From IMG/VR virus record IMGVR_UViG_3300043436_000952, positions 1 to 39,559 of that record: 39,559 nt of DNA. The stretch is one strand, 5' to 3'. This DNA comes from a virus. The notes beneath the pieces were generated by a model. The model was not told the origin of the DNA and searched no databases. It saw only the letters and a program-made list of their open reading frames with translations. Shown here piece after piece: positions 1 to 8,384 of this stretch. Each line of letters starts with the position of its first letter. Within the stretch, counting starts at the first letter, position 1. The translations under genes and the position numbers were made by a program.

Positions 1-35
1 GTAAGATTGGAGAGTTTGTTTATAACTGTATTTAA
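1..35 (+). other. possible 3' end of an upstream gene
   Basis: Reading from base 3 gives a short open stretch (KIGEFVYNCI) ending at a TAA at 33-35. Frame 1 is also open, to a TAA at 43-45, so the frame cannot be fixed from this window. In a genome packed this tightly, the end of a preceding gene is the likeliest content. The rest of the leader up to 74 is AT-rich, with no clear promoter. Confidence 0.25.
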
Positions 36-74
36 TCTGGATTAAATTTTGTATCTTATTAATGTAGTCAAGGT

Positions 75-656
75 ATGAGAGGATATAAAGCACCTGATTT
101 ACATGCTTCAAGGCTGAGAATAAAACCCAAAAGAATCTTGTCAAAAGATTTCCTGGAAGAGTTCAAAGAGAAGCATCCTGAGTTTTCTACATTAGATGAC
201 AAAACTATCAAGAAGATAGTGATGACATTTAATGAAAATATTTGGAAAGAGGTAATTGCGTATAGGGATGGAGTTGAGTTACCAGAAAGTCTGGGATATC
301 TGTTCATAGGTACCTGTACATTTAACCGGGACACTAATGTAAATTATGGTCTATCAGTTAAATACGGTAAAGAGATAAAGAACAGGAATCTAGAATCAGA
401 TTCTAAGTTAGCTAAGATTTTCTATACAAACTATCAGACCAAGTATAAGTTTGCAAACCGTGAGTTATGGGGTTTTCAAGCTATTAGACAATTCAAGAGA
501 TCAGTAGCTAAAGAGTATCCTGTATCTTGGCAGAAATACATTGTTGTAGATTCATATAAAAAAGTGTCTGAGATGTTTTCTAAAGCCATGAGAAAAGAGG
601 GTGGTAAAAAACAAGATCAAGAGGTGCTAAAGTTATATGATGAATTTGAATTTTAA
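75..656 (+). CDS. conserved crAss-like structural-block protein (193 aa)
   Basis: A basic, mostly helical, soluble-looking protein with no signal peptide or membrane segment. The middle part (about residues 65-150: ELPESLGYLFIG, then NRNLESDSKLAKIFYTNY, then ANRELWGFQAIR) resembles, from memory, a protein conserved next to the tail-ring genes of crAss-like and other Bacteroidota phages. Its biochemical role is unknown to me. It is the first complete gene here and is followed after 5 bases by two ring-type tail proteins, so a role in tail or connector assembly is inferred from position. The ATG at 75 is the first in frame and has no Shine-Dalgarno sequence, as is usual for Bacteroidota phages. 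The stop is TAA followed by T. Confidence 0.75.
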   Translation: MRGYKAPDLHASRLRIKPKRILSKDFLEEFKEKHPEFSTLDDKTIKKIVMTFNENIWKEVIAYRDGVELPESLGYLFIGTCTFNRDTNVNYGLSVKYGKEIKNRNLESDSKLAKIFYTNYQTKYKFANRELWGFQAIRQFKRSVAKEYPVSWQKYIVVDSYKKVSEMFSKAMRKEGGKKQDQEVLKLYDEFEF

Positions 657-661
657 TAAAA

Positions 662-1318
662 ATGGTAACTATTGGCACCGTAATATCACGGGTAAAGAAT
701 CAGGTAAAAGGAGTAAGGCAAGATGCTTTCCTAACTGATAGGTATGTTTACAGTGTAGTTGTAAAATACTCACAGCTTCTGATGAGAAGACAAGACTCTC
801 AGAACAAATTAATGAAGTTTAATTCTATTTGGAGAACTCTAGATTGTTTAGAGTTAATTGAAGTAGATAAGATAGAAGCATGTTGTGCAGGAATTAAATC
901 TGGTTGTACTATCCGTAGAACAAAAGAAAAGCTTCCAGTTATGCTAGAGGGTTACTGGGGTCCTTTGATCCGTACAGTGAGCTCTATTGATGCATCTGAG
1001 GAGTTATATGCAACTACTCCTGGTCAGTTTACATCTATGACTAAGACAACCGGATTTAGGTACAACAAGTTTAAATACTTCTGGTACTTAAATGGATACT
1101 TGTATATGCCTAATCTTGACTGGGATGCTATCAAAGTAGAGGCAATCTTTACAGAGGATACAACTGATGGTAATGCTTGTACCAAAAAACAAGATTTGGG
1201 TATCAATGTACCTGAGTTTTTATTGGCTGAAATTGAAGCTATGGTTATTAAGGATCTTGGTTCTAGACTTTCTATTCCTACAGATCTTAGTGATGATAAT
1301 ATTAATCCTAACAGATAA
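662..1318 (+). CDS. tail ring / tail tubular protein, crAss-like (218 aa)
   Basis: Likely one of the ring proteins stacked below the portal, a role like the tail tubular protein of podoviruses (P22 gp4 or T7 gp11). The sequence has an N-terminal helical part (about residues 1-60), then a cysteine-containing core with C62, C74, C75 and C82, followed by RRTKEKLP and a VSSID segment. I recall this arrangement from crAss-like 'structural protein' families, but it needs a profile search. A helical C-terminus (LAEIEAMVIKDLGSRL) would suit oligomer packing. The stop codon shares its last A with the next ATG (TAATG), so translation of the next gene is probably coupled. Antisense and other-frame reading frames within it are shadows. 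Confidence 0.8.
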   Translation: MVTIGTVISRVKNQVKGVRQDAFLTDRYVYSVVVKYSQLLMRRQDSQNKLMKFNSIWRTLDCLELIEVDKIEACCAGIKSGCTIRRTKEKLPVMLEGYWGPLIRTVSSIDASEELYATTPGQFTSMTKTTGFRYNKFKYFWYLNGYLYMPNLDWDAIKVEAIFTEDTTDGNACTKKQDLGINVPEFLLAEIEAMVIKDLGSRLSIPTDLSDDNINPNR

Positions 1319-2181
1319 TGCTTACAGAATTAAAATACCGTACATTCAATCAATTACTTGAAGATGTAAGTGTTGATTTCTCTATGTATGCTCTAGAGAA
1401 TATGATAGAGCCACAGCAACTTATTAAGGTTGTACAGAGAGTTAATTATGATTTAGGTCTCCGGATTAATATGACTAAAGAGGTTGTACTTGATATTGTT
1501 AATAGCAAAGTAAGACTTCCGGATGATTTCTATGTATTAAACTACGCTATGTTGTGTGGTGGCTATACTGTTACACAGCCAGTTATTTCTGGTACACATA
1601 GAGAGGATGTAGTAGTACCATTTGTTCCCGGACCATTAGATCCTTGTACTCCTACAAACACATGCTTAACTCAGTGTGGTGATTTATTACAAGTAATCCA
1701 GACTACACAGTTTGAGACCCGGACATATGAGATTAGCACAGTTATCTCTTTAGATAATAACTCTAAAACTATCTCTTGTGATTGTCCTAACCTTACCTGG
1801 AAATCTCCATACAAAGGCCAACTTAAAAATAACTTTATCTATCTTAACCTAGAGCATGGTAAAGTATATGTTAATTACCAGGGTACTATGGAAGATGAAG
1901 AGGGTAACTTAATGGTGTTAGATAATCCTTATGTAAATGAATACTATGAGTATGCTGTTAAGCAGAGATTGCTTGAGAACTTATACATGAATGGTGAGGA
2001 TGTAGTACAGAAACTTAATTTAGTTGAACAGAGATTAAGAGCAGCCCGTAATAATGCTTTGTCATTAGTTAATACTCCAAACTTTGCAGAGATGTATAAG
2101 ATGTGGGAGATGAACCGTAAGGCTCAATACAATAAATATTACGATATGTTCAAGAGCTATAACTTTAATAGTTGGAGATAA
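1318..2181 (+). CDS. tail ring / adaptor protein, crAss-like (287 aa)
   Basis: A second probable ring or adaptor protein between portal and tail hub. It opens with an acidic helical segment, has a beta-rich middle (about residues 60-190) and ends in a charged helical tail (about 215-287). The segment KVYVNYQGTMEDEEGNLMVL (about 180-199), followed by NEYYEYAVKQRLLENL, is the most recognisable part and recalls crAss-like tail proteins. Cysteines cluster at C110, C116, C120, C154 and C156, in contrast with the cysteine-poor cargo proteins downstream. It overlaps the preceding gene by one base (TAATG), and its own TAA overlaps the ATG of the next gene in the same way. A head-tail connector of another type is the main alternative. 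Confidence 0.8.
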   Translation: MLTELKYRTFNQLLEDVSVDFSMYALENMIEPQQLIKVVQRVNYDLGLRINMTKEVVLDIVNSKVRLPDDFYVLNYAMLCGGYTVTQPVISGTHREDVVVPFVPGPLDPCTPTNTCLTQCGDLLQVIQTTQFETRTYEISTVISLDNNSKTISCDCPNLTWKSPYKGQLKNNFIYLNLEHGKVYVNYQGTMEDEEGNLMVLDNPYVNEYYEYAVKQRLLENLYMNGEDVVQKLNLVEQRLRAARNNALSLVNTPNFAEMYKMWEMNRKAQYNKYYDMFKSYNFNSWR

Positions 2182-5100
2182 TGGATGGCAAGACCAGTTT
2201 AATACACACCGAGATATACAATAAAGGTTTACTGAAAGATGTAAATGATACATACGTAGGTGAAGGTTATTGGACGCATGCTAGAAATGCTGTAAACAAC
2301 TCTCCTTCTGGAGACGTTGGAGTATTGGGTAATGAGCCTAGTAATATACTATGTACTAGAGCCCCGTATACTATTATTGGTACAGTGTATATTGGTGATG
2401 GCTTCTGGGCTATTTATTCTAGTAATAACTTTGCTTCTGAGATTGGATTATTTCATGAGGAAACTTGTGAGTATAATACTATTTACAATGATCCTTTTAA
2501 TAAGTGCTTTAATTTCTTTAAAGATTACCCGGTAATTGGTGTATCTAAATATAACTCTGATTGTTCATGGCAGTTATATTGGGATGATGGATACAATGTA
2601 TCCCGCACTATGAATATTGGTAAGCAGGACTCATGGCCTTATCCAGTAGGTAACTGGCACGGTGTTCCTTATCTTACTACTGATGCTCTTCCTGGTCCAT
2701 GTAAAGATGAAGTATCTACCGGTACTATTGATTGTGATAAACTGAGATTAGCAGCATATGCTAAAACCCCTTGTATTCAAGTAAAGAAAGGTAATGGTCT
2801 AGGTACATTACTTAATGGATCATACCAAGCTACAATTGCTTATTCTGTTAATGGAGTTAGAGTATCTGATTATCTGGCTATCTCTAACGTACAAGCTTTG
2901 TGGACACATGATAATGTAAACGGATCATTAGATATTTTTATCAATGGTTTAGATACAGAGTATGATGAGTTTGAGTTAGTAGTTATAGGCTTTGTTAATC
3001 AACAAGCTGTAGCTAGAAGAATTGGTTACTATTCTACTCAGACTAGTACTGTATCATTAGATGCCGTAGATCCTACATTACCCACAGTTCCTTTGGAGCA
3101 GATACCATTACGTACCCCGGCTTATGAGAAATCACAGGGTATGTATAATGTAAATGAATACCTTATCCGTATTGCTCCAACTACCTATGAAGATTTTAAC
3201 TACCAACCGTTAGCTAATAAAATTGCTACTAGTTGGGTAGGAGTAGAATATCCTGCTGACTATTATTATAAAGGCGGAAACAAACCAACATTTTTAAGAG
3301 ATGAAGTATATAGCTTTTTTATACGATGGATATATGACACAGGTGCTAAGTCATCTAGCTACCATATACCAGGACGTGCATCAAAACCCGGAGAGCTTAG
3401 TAATAACGCTGGTCTGGATCACATCGTAAACTTTGGTCCAGAACAAAACTGGCAAGTAAACAATACTGCTACTAAAGTACCAGCAACTGGTACTACTGAT
3501 GATGGTGGTACAATTGTATTTAAAGGTGAGATGGCCTACTGGCAGTCTACTGAAAAGTATCCTGATAATAAACCAGATGTATGGGATAACTTATGTGGTT
3601 TAGAAATCAGACACCACAAGTTTCCGGATGATATTGTTATCTCTAACTATAATACAACTAATGATACCATTATTTCTTTAGGTGTAGAGTTCTCTAATAT
3701 TGAGTTTCCAAAAGATTCTACGGGTAATCCTATTAGAAGCATTATTGGTTATGAGATCTTAAGAGGATCAAGAGAAGCTAATAGATCTATTATTGCAAAA
3801 GGTCTCATTAACAACATGAGGTCTTATGATATTATAGATAGTAATATTACTGGATTGTACGTAAACTATCCGTACAACTTCTTAGATCATGATCCATTCT
3901 TAGGAAGAGATAAAGGATCTTTACCTAAGATTAGACAAACTAAAGGTGGTGCATATAAAGATAGAGATAAGTATGACACCACTAATTCTGGCGCTGTAGA
4001 TGTACAATTGTTTGATGGAGTTAAGAGAGATATCTTTTCTTTTCACTCACCTGAAACTACATTCCGGAATCCTTTCTTATCAGCTACAGAATTAAAAGTA
4101 TATGGTCAAGTATGGGGAGATGTAGAAGGTAGATTTAGACCTGTAGATAATCATCCTAAAGATAAGTTCATCACTGATGTTTCTGCTGTTATTGCTAATA
4201 TAGCTGGTCTTGGTATAGGATCTGCAGCTACAGTATCTACAGTACTTGGTGGTAATGCGGTTGAAGCTGCAACAAAGGTGGCAATGATTACAGGAACATT
4301 TGCATCTTTTGGTGCAGTAACTGGTACTTCTGCTGGTCCTATTGTTGCAGCTGTTACTGGATTCTTAGCTAGTTTTGTTGGTTATGCAATCTTATTCTCT
4401 TATTACTATATTGAATCAACACAAAATATAATTGAAGGAATTGAAGCAGCTGGAGGTAAAAGACAGTTTGCTTATCAATATGTATCACATGGTTTCTATA
4501 GAAACTTTGCTTCTTCACCTATAGGTAATAGAAGAAGAGAGATTATCAAGTCTTTATACATTGATCCAGTTATTCAGGATTATGATACTAGCTACCGAAT
4601 TAATAACTTGTTCCGGGCAAGCACTGTAAGTGTATCTTTAAACTCTCCTATTGCAGATCCTACAGTTGTAGATAATACATTATTTACTATTGGTCAAATT
4701 GCTAGAGGTAATAATGGTAGAACTGCTGATCCAGATATCTGGAAAGAACCAACCTTATTACAATCATCAGTTACATCTGCTCACTATGCTGCATTAAAGG
4801 TTAAGAATGATAATCAGTATGGTCAGTTAGATAATATCAGACAAGTACCTGTAGGTTGTATTAACTTATTCCCTGTAATATCTAGTAAGTCTACATCAGC
4901 TGTAATCTTTGGTGGTGACATGTATGTTAACCGATACACTGAGAAATCTACATTCTTTTATTTCTCTCAGTGGATGCAAGATCTACCAGATAATACTGAG
5001 TGGGATTATAGATTATATAACATGCTTCCTTATCCAAGATATTGGATGGATACTACTAAGTATAATGCCGCTGATTTATTGGGTGGTTTATTTGGTGGTG

Positions 5101-6845
5101 ATCAAGCATTACCTAATGACTTTCACCATTTAGATAGAAGGATCGTATCTGGTGCATTTATGGTAAGGTTTGCATACATGTATTTGTTTAACTCTGGTAT
5201 CCGAGACTTCTATGTAGAATCAGAGATTAACTTAGCATACAGAGATTATGGAGATGATCCAGGTAAGAGACATTATGACTTTACTACCTACACGGATTAT
5301 GAGGAAATGTTCCGGACTCCATATATCAAAGATACTAACTACCAGAAGTATGATTATGCTTTAAGTATTAGTAAGCACTTCTCAAACTTTGCATCATGGG
5401 GTAACTTACAATCTAGAATTTATGATCCCTCTAATACATCATGTTACACAACATATGATACAAGGGTAATCTATTCTTTGCAACAACAGTTTGAATTAAG
5501 TAAAGATAACTGGAGACAGTTCTTAGCTAATAATTACTATGACTTTGATTCTAAAGTAGTTAGCATGCGTGCTGTTGGAAGAACCGGTGCTATTATCATG
5601 TTGAGTGGTGAGTCTCCTATTTTATTCCAGGGTGTAGAAACATTAGATCTTAATGGTGGTACTAAATTATCTATTGGTGATGGTCAGTTATTTAATGCAC
5701 AACCATTACAGAATTTAGTAAATGCTGATCCTGAGTTTGAATACGGTAGCTGTCAAAATAGATTCTCTGTAATCAATACACCAGCAGGATTATTCTACAT
5801 GAGTCAAAACCAGGGTAAAGTATTCTCCTATGGTCAAGGACTACAAGATGTATCTAAGTCTGGTATGAAGTGGTGGTTCTCACAGTATAGTCCTTATGCT
5901 TTGTTACTAGACTTCCCGGATATAGAATCTAATATTCTAGATAACACAATCATTGGTGTAGGTTGTCAAACAACATATGATAACATTAACGAGATTGTAT
6001 TTTTCTGTAAGCGTGACTTTAAACTTAAGCCACAGTACAAGGGTAAGGTAATCTATCTATTCAGTAATAAGTTTGGACATGTAGACTTCCCCGGATATCA
6101 GTTTGATCTAGGTGATCCTACCTACTTTGAAGATGCATCCTGGACAGTAAGCTATGATCCTAAAGCTAAAGCCTTTATATCATTCCATGACTGGCATCCT
6201 AACTTAGTAATGTCTAGTAAGACTTACTATATGACAGTAAAGGATAATGGTATCTGGAAACATAACTTAGTATGTGATTCTTATTGTAACTACTATGGTG
6301 TTAACTATCCTTTTGAGATAGAGTATGTACAGAACCAAGGTCAAACCGTTACAACAACCAGATCAGTAGAATATATCTTAGAATGCTATAGATACTCTCC
6401 TAACTGTTTAGATTATCATCATCTATTAGATGAGAACTTTGACCGGGCTATTGTATATAACACAGAACAGATCTCTGGGGACTTAAGATTAAACTTATCT
6501 CCTAAGAATAATCCTTACTTGATTAATAACTATCCTTTAATAAATGCTAATAACATTGATATCTTATTCTCTAAAGAGGAACAGAAGTATAGGTTTAATC
6601 AGTTCTGGGATATTACTAATGACCGTGGTGAATTTACCGGGACTTTTGCGCCCATGTGGGTCACTGAAGCCAACGGTTATATTAGGAATATTAACGCAAC
6701 TTATGTAAATTATAATAAGGGAGCTACACAAAGAAAGAAATTTAGACACTACATTAACAAGGTTATATTGAAAAAACTTGTTTCTGGCTCATCTAAGTTC
6801 TTATTGAAGCTCAGTAATAACAAATTGTTAGCTTCATTTAGGTAA
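2181..6845 (+). CDS. tail stabilisation / muzzle protein, crAss-like (1554 aa)
   Basis: Very large tail protein, likely the counterpart of the crAss-like 'stabilisation' or muzzle protein (P22 gp10-like) that forms the distal tail. The N-terminus (YNKGLLKDVNDTYVGEGYW, about residues 13-31, then a region on ordered, named sites) is typical of this family. Most of the rest is Tyr/Asn/Asp-rich beta sequence compatible with propeller or jelly-roll folds. Residues about 667-745 form a long Ala/Gly/Val/Ile-rich hydrophobic stretch that could make two or three membrane-like helices. The protein has well over ten cysteines. An in-frame TTG lies at 2172, but I chose the ATG at 2181 because it overlaps the upstream stop as TAATG, exactly as at the previous junction. 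The gene uses many C-ending codons (AAC, TTC, TAC), as expected for an abundant protein. Confidence 0.85.
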   Translation: MDGKTSLIHTEIYNKGLLKDVNDTYVGEGYWTHARNAVNNSPSGDVGVLGNEPSNILCTRAPYTIIGTVYIGDGFWAIYSSNNFASEIGLFHEETCEYNTIYNDPFNKCFNFFKDYPVIGVSKYNSDCSWQLYWDDGYNVSRTMNIGKQDSWPYPVGNWHGVPYLTTDALPGPCKDEVSTGTIDCDKLRLAAYAKTPCIQVKKGNGLGTLLNGSYQATIAYSVNGVRVSDYLAISNVQALWTHDNVNGSLDIFINGLDTEYDEFELVVIGFVNQQAVARRIGYYSTQTSTVSLDAVDPTLPTVPLEQIPLRTPAYEKSQGMYNVNEYLIRIAPTTYEDFNYQPLANKIATSWVGVEYPADYYYKGGNKPTFLRDEVYSFFIRWIYDTGAKSSSYHIPGRASKPGELSNNAGLDHIVNFGPEQNWQVNNTATKVPATGTTDDGGTIVFKGEMAYWQSTEKYPDNKPDVWDNLCGLEIRHHKFPDDIVISNYNTTNDTIISLGVEFSNIEFPKDSTGNPIRSIIGYEILRGSREANRSIIAKGLINNMRSYDIIDSNITGLYVNYPYNFLDHDPFLGRDKGSLPKIRQTKGGAYKDRDKYDTTNSGAVDVQLFDGVKRDIFSFHSPETTFRNPFLSATELKVYGQVWGDVEGRFRPVDNHPKDKFITDVSAVIANIAGLGIGSAATVSTVLGGNAVEAATKVAMITGTFASFGAVTGTSAGPIVAAVTGFLASFVGYAILFSYYYIESTQNIIEGIEAAGGKRQFAYQYVSHGFYRNFASSPIGNRRREIIKSLYIDPVIQDYDTSYRINNLFRASTVSVSLNSPIADPTVVDNTLFTIGQIARGNNGRTADPDIWKEPTLLQSSVTSAHYAALKVKNDNQYGQLDNIRQVPVGCINLFPVISSKSTSAVIFGGDMYVNRYTEKSTFFYFSQWMQDLPDNTEWDYRLYNMLPYPRYWMDTTKYNAADLLGGLFGGDQALPNDFHHLDRRIVSGAFMVRFAYMYLFNSGIRDFYVESEINLAYRDYGDDPGKRHYDFTTYTDYEEMFRTPYIKDTNYQKYDYALSISKHFSNFASWGNLQSRIYDPSNTSCYTTYDTRVIYSLQQQFELSKDNWRQFLANNYYDFDSKVVSMRAVGRTGAIIMLSGESPILFQGVETLDLNGGTKLSIGDGQLFNAQPLQNLVNADPEFEYGSCQNRFSVINTPAGLFYMSQNQGKVFSYGQGLQDVSKSGMKWWFSQYSPYALLLDFPDIESNILDNTIIGVGCQTTYDNINEIVFFCKRDFKLKPQYKGKVIYLFSNKFGHVDFPGYQFDLGDPTYFEDASWTVSYDPKAKAFISFHDWHPNLVMSSKTYYMTVKDNGIWKHNLVCDSYCNYYGVNYPFEIEYVQNQGQTVTTTRSVEYILECYRYSPNCLDYHHLLDENFDRAIVYNTEQISGDLRLNLSPKNNPYLINNYPLINANNIDILFSKEEQKYRFNQFWDITNDRGEFTGTFAPMWVTEANGYIRNINATYVNYNKGATQRKKFRHYINKVILKKLVSGSSKFLLKLSNNKLLASFR

Positions 6846-6849
6846 TAAA

Positions 6850-8379
6850 ATGGCTAGAAAAAAACCTATCATATCTCCTTTAGGTCAGTGGGCATATCCC
6901 GGTGAAGTTACAATCATACCCTCTTCTGATATAACAATGAAGGGGGTTAACTATCCTGTATTAGGTATAGATGATTTAGGTAATCAGCAAATGATGATGC
7001 CCGGTCAGGATTATACATTCCCCGGTAACTATGTAACTGAGATACCCCAGATGGGTAAAGGCGGTTTAAGACAGTGGTTTGATGAAAAATGGGTGGATGT
7101 CAAGACAGGTAAAGCATGCGGTAGATCAGGTAAAGATAAAGACGGTAGACCATATCCTGCATGCAGACCAAGCAAACGGGTAAATGAAACAACTCCTAAA
7201 ACTACATCAGAAATGTCATCATCAGAGAAAGCTAAATTTAAAAGAGAGAAAACATCTGGCAAGCGTATAGACTATAATCATAAGCGTAGACAAGATGGTG
7301 GTGAAGAAGATTCTACGTTTGAAAATTTTCTTGAATTTGTAGAGCCTACAGGTATGATGTCTTGGGATGATGCTAGCAGAGCATATGATCAATGGAAAAA
7401 ATCTAATGCAACTTTACCATCAGTTGGTCAAGCTTTAGATATGTTTGGTGCAGTTCCTGGTTTAGGAAAGTTTGGTAAAATTAAATATTTAGCAGATCCT
7501 GATGCAATGAAAGCAGCTTATAAATATATTCCTTGGCAAGATATTGTAAATATTTTTGATACTGTAGGAGATGAAACATCTAAAGCTAAACCACCTGTTA
7601 AAAAAGAATATGGTGGATGGTTAGAACAGTATCAATCTGGTGGATCATTTACTAATCTATTAAAGTTAGCAATGACTCCTGAAGTAAGAGGGATTGTTGC
7701 AAATCAATTAGTTGATAAAGGTGTTACCAAAGTTGCACAAAAAGTTGGTGATTCTTCTAAACAACAAATATTTGATAGATATCGTCCTGTTGATTATCCT
7801 GATGTTATTGGCGCTATATTTAATAGTGGTAAAGATGTACCATTAAAAGATTTACAAGGAGACTATCATGTTAGTGAGGAAGCTTGGAGATTAGCTTTAG
7901 GATTACCTACTAAATCAAAATACATAAGTCCTTCTAAGTATAGGCCAACTAAGGCTAGTGATCCTAATGCTCAGTATTATTCTTTGAATAATGTATATGA
8001 TCCTCAAAAACTTATTGATGCTTATATACAAAAAGCTCAAGGTAAACCGGGACAAACTGTTCAAATGGATGCATTAAGTCCATATATCATTAATCAGGAT
8101 ATGATGACTACTGATAATGAAATACCATTTACTCAGACAGATCCATTACAAAAGTTTAGTTTATCACAAGGTGAGGATGAGAGAGGTCGTTATATATCTA
8201 TTTATGATAAGTATGATTTTAATGTACCACATATGGATGATGTTGTATATGGTAGTAATAGAAAACCATATGAGTTTTATGATAGATTCTATTATAAAAA
8301 AGATGCAGCTGGTAAACCAGTATACGTTAAACAAAAGAAACAAGGTGGTCAAACTAGTTGGCTAAATAAATACAAATAA
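6850..8379 (+). CDS. basic cargo/head protein with small Cys-containing module (509 aa)
   Basis: Probably an internal virion (cargo) protein; no enzymatic motif is visible. Residues about 20-65 (VNYPVLGIDDLGNQQMMMPG) recall the start of cargo proteins in crAss-like phages. Residues about 72-147 form a basic module with W81, C90 and C105 (EKWVDVKTGKACGR, then YPACRPS, then a KTP motif). I recall this module from assorted phages and large DNA viruses, where its role is unclear. The middle is helical. Two similar short peptides, YGGWLEQYQSGG (about 256-267) and the C-terminal QGGQTSWLNKYK, look like repeats. It follows the muzzle gene by 4 bases. C90 and C105 are the only cysteines I see. A structural DNA-binding role is a reasonable guess, not shown. 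Confidence 0.75.
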   Translation: MARKKPIISPLGQWAYPGEVTIIPSSDITMKGVNYPVLGIDDLGNQQMMMPGQDYTFPGNYVTEIPQMGKGGLRQWFDEKWVDVKTGKACGRSGKDKDGRPYPACRPSKRVNETTPKTTSEMSSSEKAKFKREKTSGKRIDYNHKRRQDGGEEDSTFENFLEFVEPTGMMSWDDASRAYDQWKKSNATLPSVGQALDMFGAVPGLGKFGKIKYLADPDAMKAAYKYIPWQDIVNIFDTVGDETSKAKPPVKKEYGGWLEQYQSGGSFTNLLKLAMTPEVRGIVANQLVDKGVTKVAQKVGDSSKQQIFDRYRPVDYPDVIGAIFNSGKDVPLKDLQGDYHVSEEAWRLALGLPTKSKYISPSKYRPTKASDPNAQYYSLNNVYDPQKLIDAYIQKAQGKPGQTVQMDALSPYIINQDMMTTDNEIPFTQTDPLQKFSLSQGEDERGRYISIYDKYDFNVPHMDDVVYGSNRKPYEFYDRFYYKKDAAGKPVYVKQKKQGGQTSWLNKYK

Positions 8380-8384
8380 CTAAA

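Noticed and set aside
15-51. Promoter-like TTTG ... TAAATTTTG
   Set aside because: The -7 match has one extra T and the spacing is too long for a Bacteroidota promoter.
2172-2180. TTG start for the muzzle gene
   Set aside because: The ATG at 2181 overlaps the upstream stop as TAATG, the same arrangement as at 1316-1320, so the extra three residues are unlikely.
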